The notes under the pieces are model-generated. The model was given only the letters and a program-made list of their open reading frames with translations. It was not told the DNA's origin and made no database searches. DNA of 64,000 nucleotides, taken from assembly GCA_014905825.1 (NCBI GenBank), contig JACGCN010000003.1, positions 1,116,001-1,180,000 on the forward strand, in the 5' to 3' direction. Position numbers and translations under genes: made by a program. Within the stretch, counting starts at the first letter, position 1. Each line of letters starts with the position of its first letter. This DNA is from Lyophyllum atratum (Eukaryota > Basidiomycota > Agaricomycetes > Agaricales > Lyophyllaceae). Positions 36,151 through 47,714 of the stretch are shown piece after piece.

Positions 36151-36371
36151 AGATGATGAAAAGTGGAGGATTCGGGTCCCTTATCTCTTCGTTACGGTTC
36201 TACGTCGTTATAACCTTTCTTATTTCCAGGCCAAGAAGGTCTTGCACAGTCACCTAACTTCGCATACGTTACTCCAAGCCATGTCATACATACCAGACGC
36301 AATAAATCGATGCATTATTTGAAGTGTTCTATTGATAGCGGCGAGTGACAACAACACAAAGGAATGCATGA

Positions 36372-38838
36372 CTAGGCAGTCGCTCTAGGCATATTTGGTA
36401 AAGTTCCTCCTCCCCCTACCCTTTTCAAGAGCATCTGTTGGTAGTTTTCCCATGAAGCGATCAACTAGGATATGAAATAAGAACAACGACGATCGACAAT
36501 AATGGTGAGTGCGTACCTCTTTCTGCTTCGATATCATGCCTTCCAAGAACGCGTGCAACGAATCTTTGAAATCCTCAATACGTTCCTGCTCGAACCGAGC
36601 AACCTCAGACTTGATCAGCTTCGAGACATGGTCGAACTCATGCTTAGCGTCCAAAGCGCGTCTCTCAGCCTGGAATGATCGATCTTTCAACAACCATTCT
36701 CAGCAGCGCCGTCTTCAAAACGTGTACATACCTCTGCAATTTGACTAAGAGAATATCCCAATCGCTCTGAGGGTATTCGACCCTGAGCCCGATTCTTTTC
36801 GTGCGTCTGCTTAGTCCGCAGAAGATCACTATCGGCAGTCTTCCATGCGTGGTACGTGCGAATGCGGGAGCTGAAGGCGAGCTACACAGAATTTCGATAA
36901 GCAGAAATGCATGGAGTTGCGGGGGATACATACCCGGACAGAATTGATGAGCCTCGCGTACTCGTCGACTTTGAATATATAAATGTCAGATTCCGGGTGA
37001 CCAAGAGGACGAGGGGGGAGCCTACCGGTGCCCATCAATGTCACCATGTCCTGCTCCGACTGGGAGGCCTGGATATCCTGTGCCTTCCTCTCCACATCTG
37101 CAAGGCCCGCCAAAGAATGTGAGAGCTGTTTTCCTACGTCGGATGCCGACAGGTCAGTTACTGTCTGCGCAAACTCCCCTGTTGAGACCGCAAGCTCTAC
37201 AAAGCGGATCAATGTAAGTGGAATGGCGCAAGTTCCGATGACACGAAAAAAAAACATACCAGAGCGCTGCCGAGCGACGGCTTCAATGGCCTTTACTAGA
37301 CCTCGGAGTTGGGCCTCGAGGCTGTCGAGGTAAGCCTTCTGTCTGTCGAACCACTTTTGGGCGCGTAAATGCCAGTCAGGCATCAATGAAAACAGTGGTT
37401 CTTACCTCGTCTGTCTCATAGAACCGAGGACCAGCAACGGCCTGCCCAATCGAGGCTAACACCCCACCCCGCTCATGAGCTATCTCTGCTTTCCTATGCT
37501 TGATCTATCCCAGATTATTAAGGAACTCCCGACATCTGACAAGTATAATACGAAAACACTGACATCAAGGGAGAACGTATCGCTTTCCAAGAACAGCCTA
37601 AGATCTGCGTCTTTGCCCAGCACGGGGTGATTCGCGATCTTCTGGATGCATTTCTCCAGCGCGAATCTCCGCTGTCGCACGAAATGGTCATCAAATCGGC
37701 CAAAGGGGTTCTTTTCCGGGACGGGCGGAACGACGACGCCAGGATTGTTGACCGAGAGCGTTTCATAAAGCCAGAGGAAGTCCGAGTATCGTCGCAGAAC
37801 GGAGAAGGCAGACTTCTGGAACAAGGGGGATGTCGTCTACAGCTCAGAAGTGTGAGGGCGTGTCAGAAAAACAGAACCGAGAGTAGCTCACGCGCGTATG
37901 GACCGTGTACATGGTGTAGCCACGGATAGGATCACCGACCTTCTGTGGGTCGTCGACGCTGATCACAAAGACTGGTTGTAGCCCGGAGTTGTTACGTCTG
38001 AGAGATGGCATATCTGAAGGCTTTGCATGACCAAGGTCGCGTCAGTTAAGTCACAACTCTAAGACGACAGGAGACTCACCAGCTTGTTCTCATGCACAAG
38101 AGACGACGACTTCAAGGTCTGACCAATCGGCTTGTCGTCGTCGCTGTCATCATCAGCCTGTCCAGATCCACCCCACGCACTCTGCTCACTCTGCCATCCC
38201 CCTCCAAGTACATCTGCTCCAATTGAAAGCCCAGCCATAGACTGGTCAATCCCTGCTGGCCGCGCAGGTCCCAAAGGAGACACAACTTCGTTAGATGACT
38301 TCGATGCCGAAGAAGATGCTGACGGTGAGACGACGTGCGAGCCCACCCGTGGAGCTTCCCTCTGATGCTGCAGCACTGGTGAGGCGGTTTCTGGAGGTGC
38401 TTGAGGGCGTACGGGGGTTGCTGCACGGGCAGGCTCAATAGGCGGTAGTACAGAGGGTTGAATTTCTTCCGGCTCTGTAGGTCTGATAGTCGCTATTTCA
38501 GAGAAGGCAGCCGGAATGCTTTCTCTGAATCCGGGTGACCGGGTCTGGGCTGGTGCATCGGCGTCATGGTCGTCCTCTGTAGTCTCTAGAGGTGATTTAG
38601 GCGAGTCATCGACGGGAATCTCGGCAGCAAGTATGGTATTCGAATCATAAGGGTTTGTTGTCGTCGCATATGGATCTGTAGTGGGTGTTGTGTCATGGCC
38701 ATAGTCATCGCCAGGGCTATTCGCATACGGCGTGGCCCATGGGTCCGGAGAATTGGAGCGTTTCGCGAACGGGTCAGCGAAAGGATTTTCCTCGAGTACA
38801 CTTCGCGAGGGTGCAAGCAGATCGTCGAACCCGTCCAT
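36372..38838 (-). CDS. VPS5: Sorting nexin Vps5 (retromer SNX-BAR subunit)
   Basis: Vps5 pairs with Vps17 in the retromer to form endosome-to-Golgi tubules. Exons in coding order are 38838-38080, 38020-37892, 37836-37564, 37504-37406, 37353-37260, 37196-37026, 36968-36934, 36881-36732, 36669-36517 and 36464-36372, giving 651 aa. The N-terminal 250 residues are acidic and disordered (MDGFDDLLAPSRSVLEENPF). The PX domain follows (FVISVDDPQKVGDP, SVLRRYSDFLWLYETL, PPVPEKNPFGRFDDHFV), then a helical BAR domain (WFDRQKAYLDSLEAQLRGLV to VARFEQERIEDFKDSLHAFL). The last exon reads LIASWENYQQMLLKRV and then a short Gly tail. The acceptor of exon 2 (CAAAG) was set by frame. It is convergent with MPE1, 221 bp apart. 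Confidence 0.95.
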
Positions 38839-39105
38839 GAGTGTAATTGTCGCGGTTGGAGTCAAATGATTTGCCGACAAGACGGGATCAGATTCACCTC
38901 ATTTCGCCAAGTCCGTATATGTAATGTACTATTGAACCCTCTTCATATTCTGATTTTACTTTACAACGCAATTACATGGGTATGGTTACGATTGGGTGGC
39001 AATATATATCCGTGATTCGCAAAGGCTCAAAATTCGGTGATGTCTTCTATCAGCGTAGCAAAATGACTGACGGCAAAGAGATGGCGGTATACAAGGTTGT
39101 GGAAA

Positions 39106-39949
39106 TCAAGACATTAGCCTTTCTCCCCATACCAGTCTGTGTCGATGGGCTCGGTACGCTCCCGAGATTAGCAGCCAAAAGAGGTAGACGCAGATGATGA
39201 AAGAGAAGGTGAAGAGCGTGCGCATAAAGGCTTTCCACCTCCATGAAGCGGGACTAGACTTGGTGAAGATTATGCGCCGCCATCGTTCATAGAATTCAGT
39301 GTTCAGCCACATAAGCTCTGAAACCAATGTTTGTGCCTTTGGCAACGGTAAGTAGAGAAACAGAAAAACAAATGGGTTGGTAAACCTTCTCTCGGCCGGA
39401 GTCATAGACCAAACGGATTTCGGCCAACTGGGATTGTATCGTGGGCAGAGTATCGGCAAGATCAGACAATACTTTCAGGGACTCGTCAAGTTCGCTATTG
39501 ATGTGTGGCACTTGGGTCTGACATGCGCGTTCGGCTCGTCTGGTGTTTCGCTAAGAGCCTCGAGCATCAGGAAGATAAACAAAGGAATCCATCGCATAAT
39601 ACTAACCTGAATATCGCTGTAGGATTCTTGTATGAGACCATCGATGGCACGGAAGTTGCTGAGGCTCTCGGAGAGTCGAACCTCGGGGTGACGATGGGTT
39701 AGCTTCTCGTCGCGAGACAAGAAGGCAAACTAATCACCTCGAGTTCCTTCATCTGGTATTCATACTTCATGGCCTTCTGAGAAGCTCTGTTCAATGCCGC
39801 CTCCAGCTTACTGAGACAGAATTCAGTTTGGCGAAAGAAAGACAGGGGTATTCTGCGACTAACTCGGTAGAGACATAGGCTGGACAGTCTCTGTGCCATG
39901 GTTGGACTGACTGGGTCTCCCAGTTCTGCGATGAACTGCTGGAGGCCAT
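39106..39949 (-). CDS. Tail-anchored coiled-coil protein of unknown function (198 aa)
   Basis: I do not recognise this gene. Exons in coding order are 39949-39864, 39810-39738, 39681-39607, 39517-39386 and 39336-39106; they splice cleanly into 198 aa. The N-terminus reads MASSSSSQNWETQSVQPWHR and contains CPAYVST. Residues about 30-130 are heptad-like helix (KLEAALNRASQKAMKYEYQ, then SESLSNFRAIDGLIQES). One hydrophobic span lies at about 165-183 (FMRTLFTFSFIICVYLFWLL), followed by a short basic tail (RAHRHRLVWGERLMS). This layout is that of a tail-anchored tether or SNARE-like protein, but no SNARE motif is certain. It shares strand and neighbourhood with VPS5. Confidence 0.7.
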
Positions 39950-41609
39950 AGGAGTTGCCACAGGAGCTGGAACGGAGCGAAAGAAGGTCGACGAGGATTT
40001 ACATAAAGATTGAAGCGAGCCTCATGTCCTGAAGTATTCTCACGTGCATTCGGCCGATCGTGAGTGTGCCTGATCCCACTCACTCTGAGACTCTGAGTCT
40101 CTTACAAGTTACACTGACAGCGAACTGTACATGCTTGCATCGAGAAATTTGAAGAGGCTAGATTCACTGCCTCAAGTATCGGAACCTGCTGGACGATTCT
40201 TTGGAATCCCTTGGGCGTTTGTAAGGTATCCGACTACCCTGCAATCTTTCGATGGTCATGTCCGTAACAAAGACGCGACGCTCCGTTCAGAATCAGGTGA
40301 AAGAGCTTTCTTTCTTTCCAGTAGACCCACCCGAGTGGAGTGGAAACAGAATGATAGTTACTAAGCATATCTCGATTCCGTTCGCAATTCGCAAGGAAGG
40401 AGCATCGAGGTTTGTTCTGTCATTATCACCCACCCCTTCACCGATACATATCTACGTAGAGTCGTCCGAAAGCAGTCAAGGGATCATCGTCGCATCAATC
40501 AAGTCAGACTGGTCGATCCTGGGTCACCGTTCCGGAGTTGCCGCTGTCCGCCTATAGCCAAGTCACACGATCGGTCTTGAGTACAGCGATAACATGTGCG
40601 TGAGTCTTCATTTTCTCCTCGAATAAAATCCGATTCTTCTCTAAAATGGTATAGTCCGCTTATGGGTGGTTCTCGACTGTGAACAACGTGGAAAGAGTGC
40701 TTCCTGACCGGGGAACATCCTCCGAAAAGGTGTCACTGTTTAAATCGAGTCTTACCGCGTGAGCTCATAAACAAGTGCTCAGAGGTACTCACTGACTGCG
40801 CTTTTGTCAGTGCAATCACACGCACGGTCATTCTGACCTCATGAATCTTGCTTGAATTCCCGGCATATGGGGCTGAACACGTCGAGAACCTAAGTGTACT
40901 CGTATGCCAGTGCCTATCATCCAGGTATGTTTCTCCGATTGATCTCATCCTTCGAGTGCATAATGTTCAACAGAGGCACATGCTTCCATCTATCCATCCG
41001 AGGCGATAGGAAGGAATGTGGTCCAAACGAGCGTATATGGCGATGTCGGGATAACGGATAAATTTTCCATTCCTCGACCTTGCCTTCTTCCTATCGCACG
41101 CCCATACGGTGACCCGAGCTAAGCCATCCTCATCCTCTGGTATAAGACAATCGGCTTCCTTGTGCAACCCACACTCATGACACGCAGCCATGTGTGTACA
41201 CCAGACGATTGGCTTAAGCTGCATGCAGCGACCTCTGCTAAGAACATGGGTGGGTTCGAGTCAGTCTTTTCAAGAACGGGTTTTGTATAGCACTCGTGCT
41301 ATCTTACTTTTCTCCATTAGACTGACTTGATGGTCAGCATTCACTGGGCCCATCTTGAACTCTCCGAGATCAGCAATTCGGATAATGATTCTCTTCTGTG
41401 AACCTCGTTGGGCTTTTTTTCTGAATGGCAAATGATTCAAAACCACCTGGATCGACATCGTCACCTGGTTGGGTTTCGAGCGCGATGCGCATGGTCTCGT
41501 AACCTGATTTCCTTGCATATCTTATAAAAGCCTGGCTTCGTATCACGAAAAATCCAAGGCTCAGGCTTCGCGAACTCTTGAACCCAGCTCATCAAAGCTC
41601 CCTCGCGCA
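39950..41609. other. Long stretch with no supported gene
   Basis: Frames of up to about 100 codons exist on both strands (for example plus 40252-40557 and minus 40967-41518), but I could not join them with believable splice sites or motifs. It may hold a decayed gene, an RNA gene or simply the upstream region of the GH18 gene. Confidence 0.4.
41523..41530 (+). promoter_or_regulatory. TATA box of GH18 gene copy 1
   Basis: TATAAAAG lies 87 bp upstream of the ATG at 41610. Copy 2 has a TATA box at nearly the same distance. Confidence 0.6.
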
Positions 41610-43137
41610 ATGGTCTTATTCACTCCCTGGATGGCTGTCGTGGCTTCAGCTTTGGTCTATGCGAAAGGCGTAACTTCCGTGGCGATTAACGGGACGAAAT
41701 TCGGTGGGCTTAACGACCAAGCCCGAGAGATCATAGCTCGCGCAACTCCTGCTGCGCCACACTGGGTCGTCTATCAAGACGCATGGGATGGGACTATTGG
41801 GCCACCCGCCGTCTCTAAAATCAAGGTATTCGCCCATGTCTATTGCATATACCTTAGCACTCATTCTCCTCGCGTTTAAGGGATACAATGTCTTGCAAGC
41901 CGCCTGCCCTCTTTTCTTTCTCGTTCTTAATGTAACTCATCTACCCGCAGCACCCTCTCTTTCCTGCTTTTGGAAGGCGCTTGGGATCAGGTAACTACAC
42001 AACCATCCCAGCGTTCCCAGCAAACCTCACGATGCATCCCAGGCCCAAACCTGGACGACTCTCACAGCCGCCGACAGAGCGACTATTAAATCACAATACG
42101 CAGCTGCGGGTATCAAACTCATCGTATCTGCCTTTGGTTCCACGGACGTACCTACCACCAGTGGTGCCGATCCCATTGCGACTGCAAATACTTTCGCCGC
42201 TTGGGTGAAGCAGTACAGCCTCGATGGCATTGATGTCGACTACGAGGTCAGATCTCACGAGGGGTGTCTGCCCAAGACTTACTGTCTACCTTCCTCCAGG
42301 ACTTCGGCGCTTTTGAAAGTGGTAAAGCCGAGGTACGTTTCTCTCCATACTTTGTAAATTGATGATGGCCTGACGGCATCCATGCTAGGCATGGCTTATC
42401 TCTTTCACGAGGCAACTTCGCGTTCAACTACCGCAAGGGACATATATCGTAACACACGCCCGTAAGTGCCATTTTGTGGAAGTCTTCCCTGAAAATGCTA
42501 ACTGTATTACAGCTGTCGCACCATGGTAATAAGCGATATATATATACGGGACAACCATTGAATAATCTTGTCGGAAAGGTTCACCCCCAACAGATGGCCC
42601 GGAGGCGGATACCTGCAGGTCCATTCTGCCGTTGGAAGTTCTATCGACTGGTACAACATCCAGTTCTACAACCGTGGGTTCCCAGAATATTCAACGTCAT
42701 AAGCGTCTGAAATACTTGTTATTAGAGGGCTCCTCGGAATATACAACCTGCGCCGGTCTGCTTACCTCCTCTTCGAGCACCTGGCCGAAGTCAGCTGTCT
42801 TCCAAATCGGAGCTAGCGGAGTTCCTCTTTCCAAAATTGTAATCGGGAAACCAGCGACGGCTAGCGACGCCAGTAATGGCTTCATGTCGACATCGACCCT
42901 CGCCACCTGCGTACAACAAGCTAAGAATCAGGGATGGAGTAAGCACAGATCTGGTTGCTGAGTGAATCCTTCACTGACTGTCCTTCACATGACTTAGATG
43001 GAGGAGTAATGGTTTGGCAGGTAAGATAGCAATTCTTCGCGAGTTTGAGGTGCGATACTTACTGCATCTGATATCAGTATCCTTCGGCATCTGCGTCCTG
43101 GATCCAAAGCGTTCGTTCACTGCCGTGGCCCGTGTAA
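41610..43137 (+). CDS. GH18 chitinase-like secreted protein, copy 1
   Basis: This is a glycoside hydrolase family 18 protein, expected to cut chitin or related N-acetylglucosamine polymers outside the cell. Exons 41610-41825, 41881-41894, 41951-41990, 42043-42246, 42300-42332, 42389-42461, 42513-42525, 42579-42673, 42726-42938, 42998-43020 and 43078-43137 give 327 aa. The N-terminal MVLFTPWMAVVASALVYAKG is a signal peptide. The catalytic DGIDVDYE motif lies at residues 151-158, with Glu158 as the proton donor. The strand motifs KLIVSAFG and DWYNIQFYN are present. Intron 2 starts with GC instead of GT (TCTT then GCAAGC), while copy 2 has GT there. Copy 1 lacks one intron that copy 2 has before FYN. 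Intact and probably functional. Confidence 0.9.
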
Positions 43138-43490
43138 AGGGCAAGCTCAGATGCATGCCTTTCTTATCTACGGGGTCTCCAACTTTGCATCCTTTCCTAC
43201 TTTGGGCTTTTCCCATTTGGCTTGGTGTATTATAATTATTTCGGGCGGGATAGATGAAGAAGTAAGCGTTGTTCGACCTTACACATAAATATGATTATGT
43301 GCACCATCTCCACGATCTCAGCCCCTAGTTGGTAATCTCATAAATTCTCTCTTCGGTGTGAGATCTGTTGCACTGTCAGTGTGAGAAAGGGGACATGATT
43401 GACCGGATCATCGGGCCGAATTGAACCCGGCACCCAAACGATCAATTTTTTTGTGATAATGCCTCGGACTCAAGGGCTACCAGAACGTTA
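43138..43490. other. Spacer between GH18 copy 1 and the DHX33-type gene
   Basis: No gene found. A GAATTGAACCCGG motif near 43420 resembles a tRNA T-arm on the minus strand, but the stems do not pair (see rejected items). Confidence 0.4.
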
Positions 43491-46279
43491 ATGCCATCGG
43501 CGGCGAAGCTCATCAGACTTGTGGGCAAGGAAAAGAGGACGGCCTATGGCGATTTTCGTGCCAAACATCAAGGCAAAAAGACTCAAGTCCCATGGGTCGA
43601 CGTGAGCGACGACGACGATAGGCCGAGGAAAACTCCCCTTAAGGTCGTGGCTAACGGTCATCAGCCTCACCAGGATGGCCAGCACCCTCGCAAGAACAAA
43701 AAGGCTCGCCACTCTTTGGGAGTGGCAGATGCGCCGAACACCCCTCGGCCCAGTAGTTCTAGTAGCGCTGCGGCTCTCCAGGAACAGCGGAAGCAACTCC
43801 CCATTGCGAAAGGTGCGTTGCATGCTTCAATCTGCCAAAATTTAGCGCTTATATCTTACGCTATCCCTAGGACGAGATGCTTTGATACAGGAGATTCAGA
43901 ACAACGATGTTACGGTTCTCCTGGGCGAGACAGGGTCCGGAAAAACTACTCGTAATTCCAAACTCACACTTCCTCTCGTGCCGTACTGAATTTTATGCGC
44001 CAGAGGTGCCACAATATATTCTCGAGTCCGGCCTTGCAGGCAAAGGCAGGATCGCGGTCACCCAGCCGCGCAAGGTTGCTGCCACATCTCTTGCCGGGCG
44101 TGTCGCGGCAGAGAAGAATGCAACTGTTGGAAAACTGGTCGGGTACTCGGTGCGATTCGACGAACGTTCCAGCACAGAAACCCGCATCAAGTACATGACG
44201 GATGGCATGATCGTCCGTGAGCTCTTGTCGGATCCCCTGCTGAGCCAGTATAGCGTTGTTATTGTGGATGAGGCACACGAACGGACACTCAGGACAGATT
44301 TACTCATCGCGAATCTCAAGACCATACAGAAGGAGAGGAACGGGGAAGGGAGTGGCAAAGGGAAAGGGAACGCGAACAAACTCAATCCCCTCAAGGTCGT
44401 GATCATGAGTGCCACTCTAGATGCGGAGAAGTTCAGCAAGTTCTTCCACAAGTACGTCTAGCCTTTACTGGCTCGTCCTCAAGGTATCTTACCAAACCAA
44501 CAGCGCAAAAATCATATACGTCAAAGGGAGACAACACCCTGTCAAGATATACTATTCATCGGAAGGTCAAACGGACTATGTAGATTCTGCTATGCGGACG
44601 TTTTTCCAAATACATACGGATCAGCCTCCAGGAGATGTCCTTATATTTCTACCCGGTCCGTAACGGTCGCTATGTCCTCCCATAAACTTCCGCGCTAACG
44701 CCTCGAACTAGGCCAAGAAGACATCGAAAGTCTAGAGAAGTCCATCAAACTTTTCGCCAATCAGCTCCCCAAAGACGAGATGGAGGTCCTGTGCTTTCTA
44801 TATAGCAGTCAGATCAAGCTGTCCTGACCTTTTGTTATCGAACTTCCAGGTTGTCACATGTCCAATGTACGCTGCTCAAGCTCCGGGCCAAAACGCCAAG
44901 GTCTTTGCGGCGACCCCACCCAACACCAGAAAATGTATACTATCGACAAATATTGCGGAGACATCTATAACAATACCCGGAGTGAAATATGTGATTGATA
45001 CGGGGATGTGCAAGGAAAAGCGATACCTAGCTAGAGATACAGGCGGAGGTGAGCAAAAATTACCTTTTCAACACGAACATGGTTAACAACGGTTACTGGT
45101 AGGCTTCGATACACTATTGACGAGGGCTATCACCAAATCATCCGCGATGCAACGGGCGGGTCGTGCAGGGCGCGAGGTACTTTGAAACGTGTTATGTCTG
45201 CACATCTACTGACAAACACTCTCAGGGAATGGGTGTATGCTTCAGACTTTACACAGAAGATTCTTTCAATAGAATGGAACTGGCCCCGGAACCGGAGATC
45301 ATGCGTTGCAGTCTGACATCGAGCATCCTGCAATTGAAATGCCTCAACCAAGATCTTGAAGAGCTCGACCTGATGGATATGCCGGAGGTTGAATCGAGTA
45401 AGTTTTTCTATCTCAGAGCGTCGAATGTTGAATAAACGTCACTTCCCTGTACAGTTACCTCTGCCCTTAAAACGCTATGGTTGCTTGACGCAATTAATCC
45501 TAACAAGGAACTGACGGAGCTTGGCCGTCAGATGGCCTTCTTCCCTCTCGAACCCGTCCACGCACGATCTGTCATCGCATCCAAGGAAAATGGCTGCACG
45601 CGCGAGGTGCTGGATATCATCTCCATACTTTCCGCCTCCTCAAAGCTTTTCGTGGACATTACGGAGCAGCGTGAGACTGCCGCTGAAGCGAGAAGGATGT
45701 TTCGACACCCTTCAGGTGACCATCTCACCATCCTCAATGCTGCACGTGCCTACGAGGAGATTGCAGCGGGGAGCGGGGGCAAAGCTGCCCGACGGGAGTG
45801 GTGTCGAAAGCACTTTCTCAACGAGCGGACATTGCTTGAGGCTGCTGAGATCAGGAATCAGCTGAGGCAGACGTGTGTGCGCCTTGGCATTGACTGGAAG
45901 GTAACGTGTGGAGACAAGGAAGAGCCCGTTGTGCAGAGTTTGGCATATGGGCTCGCTCAGAACTCGGCGTTCCTCCAACCGGATGGTTCCTATAAACAGA
46001 CTATGGGCCAATCGGTGAGTTTTTGTCTTGGGTATTTTCTGGCCTTATGCTCATCGAAATTTAGGTCATAAAGATCCATCCCGGTTCGGTCCTGTGCGAG
46101 AAGAAAGTCCCGGCTATCATCTATGACGAACTTGTACGTGACGACGTTATGTCACCCCCTCCCTCTGCAGCTCAAAAATGTTCCAGATTTTCACGAACCA
46201 GATATTTGCCCGTGGGGTATCATCTGTGCCAAAGAGTGTCTTCGCAGCAATCGGCGCTCTCAACCGCAGAATAGCATAA
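43491..46279 (+). CDS. DHX33: DEAH-box RNA helicase, DHX33 type
   Basis: This is an ATP-dependent RNA helicase; human DHX33 acts in ribosome biogenesis and translation. Exons 43491-43812, 43871-43951, 44004-44451, 44504-44655, 44712-44785, 44850-45048, 45103-45176, 45226-45397, 45455-46014, 46065-46133 and 46187-46279 give 747 aa (human 707). The N-terminal 105 residues are basic and low complexity. Motifs in order are GETGSGKTTQ (about 126-135), TQPRKVAA, DEAHER (about 223), MSATLD (about 269), STNIAETSIT and QRAGRAGRE (about 441). The winged-helix/OB region reads GDHLTILNAARAYEEI, then LAQNSAFLQPDGSY, then IHPGSVLCEKKVPAIIYDEL. Several donors are weak (GTCCGT, GTCCTG). Assignment to DHX33 over Prp22/Prp43 rests on the short N-terminus and the C-terminal segments. 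Confidence 0.9.
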
Positions 46280-47714
46280 TCAGCGCACCTAACTTATTTA
46301 ACCATAGGGAACGTAGTGATATTATTGTTCTTTGGCTGTCTGCTATTCCTATCATGGGTGGCTAATCTTCATGAACAGAGGAAGCTGGGTTTGACTTGAT
46401 GCTATACTTCGCTCGTATCCACACTAAGATACCTGCCACTCTATATATCAATTCCTGAGATAACATTGTTCAATAACTTAGAGGTAGTAGTATCTAGTAG
46501 TATCCTTCAGAACGTCTCTAGGTACCCGCCGGCTTTCTTAGCGGGTAATAGCACACTGCTCGTGTGCATCGCGGATGCGTGGAAAGGGACTGGTGTAACT
46601 TGAGGAATGCGGGGATCGTGAGCACGCGACGGCTTCGAAGTGCCGCGCGTCTAGTCGGCAATCTCTTACTCCAGGCACTAAGCACCCACTTCAGCAGCAT
46701 CAAGTGACACGCTTGAACTATGTCATCACTGAACAAGCAAAGTCAAAGTGTGGCGTTGTTCTCCTGTCCTCAAGAAGTCCCACGCCTTTTTTTTTTCTTT
46801 TTTTTTTTCTTGAGTTCCGCATTTTTTTCTTGAACCAAAAAAAAGAAGGTTTTCTTGGAGTATGTAGAAATGACGCGCCTTTTGTTCCGTTATCTCCCCC
46901 AATTTGAAAATGCTCCGAAGCTTTTCCCAAATTCTGGTAAGGGACGGACCTTCGGCAAAGGTATTTCCTATGCCGTGGGAGAAGGCTGCGTCATACCGTG
47001 ACTAGGTTCAAACTGCGGCCACAGACCTCGTTCCGCCTCCTCACGTTCCGCCGCCGCTGACCCCGCTCGTCCCTGCCTCGCGGGTACGGAAAATTCTTGT
47101 TGATCATTCCAATATCAATATTGCTATCGCAGATACACTAATAGGACATTTTTAGCTCCGCAGTCTCCCCTTTTTCCGTGGGCGAAGGCAGTAGGCCAAC
47201 CTGAATGACAACGTTATGGTATCTCGAGAAAGAGGTTCAATGGCTTCGCCAATAATGCCAACTTACACTCGGTGCTTGGCCTGTGTACACATCTTCGTGA
47301 CTGTCCCACTTGCCCTTGACGTGTCAACGTCGTTCAATCCTCTGCTAGATTGCGCCACTCAATTATCCATCGCTGCTATTGTTCTGACACTGGGAACCGA
47401 ACCAGACTCTCGCGCCCCTCGACGTCATGGTATCGCCTTCCCTTCGATTCAGCTTTTTTTTGCTTATCAATGGGGACTGCGGATGTCCTTTTTTCTTGCT
47501 CATTTTCCTCCGTTATTTGTTTTTTTTCCTCCTCTTCACGATCGCCATACCGTGGCCTCTAGCTTTACCCGCTGTGGGTAGCAGCTATGCCCCACTCATA
47601 CTCTGGGGTTCGCGCGCGGTATAAAGTCAAGGGTATCGTTTCGCGATGTCCCTAGTTCTCTCCGCCACTTCATTCTCACCCAACCACGCGCCGCACTTCA
47701 TTCCCACTATCAAA
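46280..47714. other. Long spacer with a poly-T tract, no supported gene
   Basis: The stretch holds a T-rich run around 46782-46830 and pyrimidine-rich blocks near 47450-47540, but no coding signal. The last part is the promoter of GH18 copy 2. Confidence 0.5.
47620..47626 (+). promoter_or_regulatory. TATA box of GH18 gene copy 2
   Basis: TATAAAG lies 95 bp upstream of the ATG at 47715, mirroring copy 1. Confidence 0.55.

Noticed and set aside
36385..36473. Alternative VPS5 ending in the frame VDRFMGKLPTDALEKG
   Set aside because: It needs a phase that the CTAG acceptor does not give; the in-phase ending IASWENYQQMLLKRV matches the Vps5 family.
40252..41518. Several frames of 70-100 codons on both strands
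   Set aside because: They could not be linked by splice sites into one protein and show no family motif.
43380..43450. tRNA-like T-arm (GGTTCAATTC on the minus strand)
   Set aside because: The T-stem does not pair when TTC is placed at the canonical loop position, and no acceptor or D-arm could be fitted.
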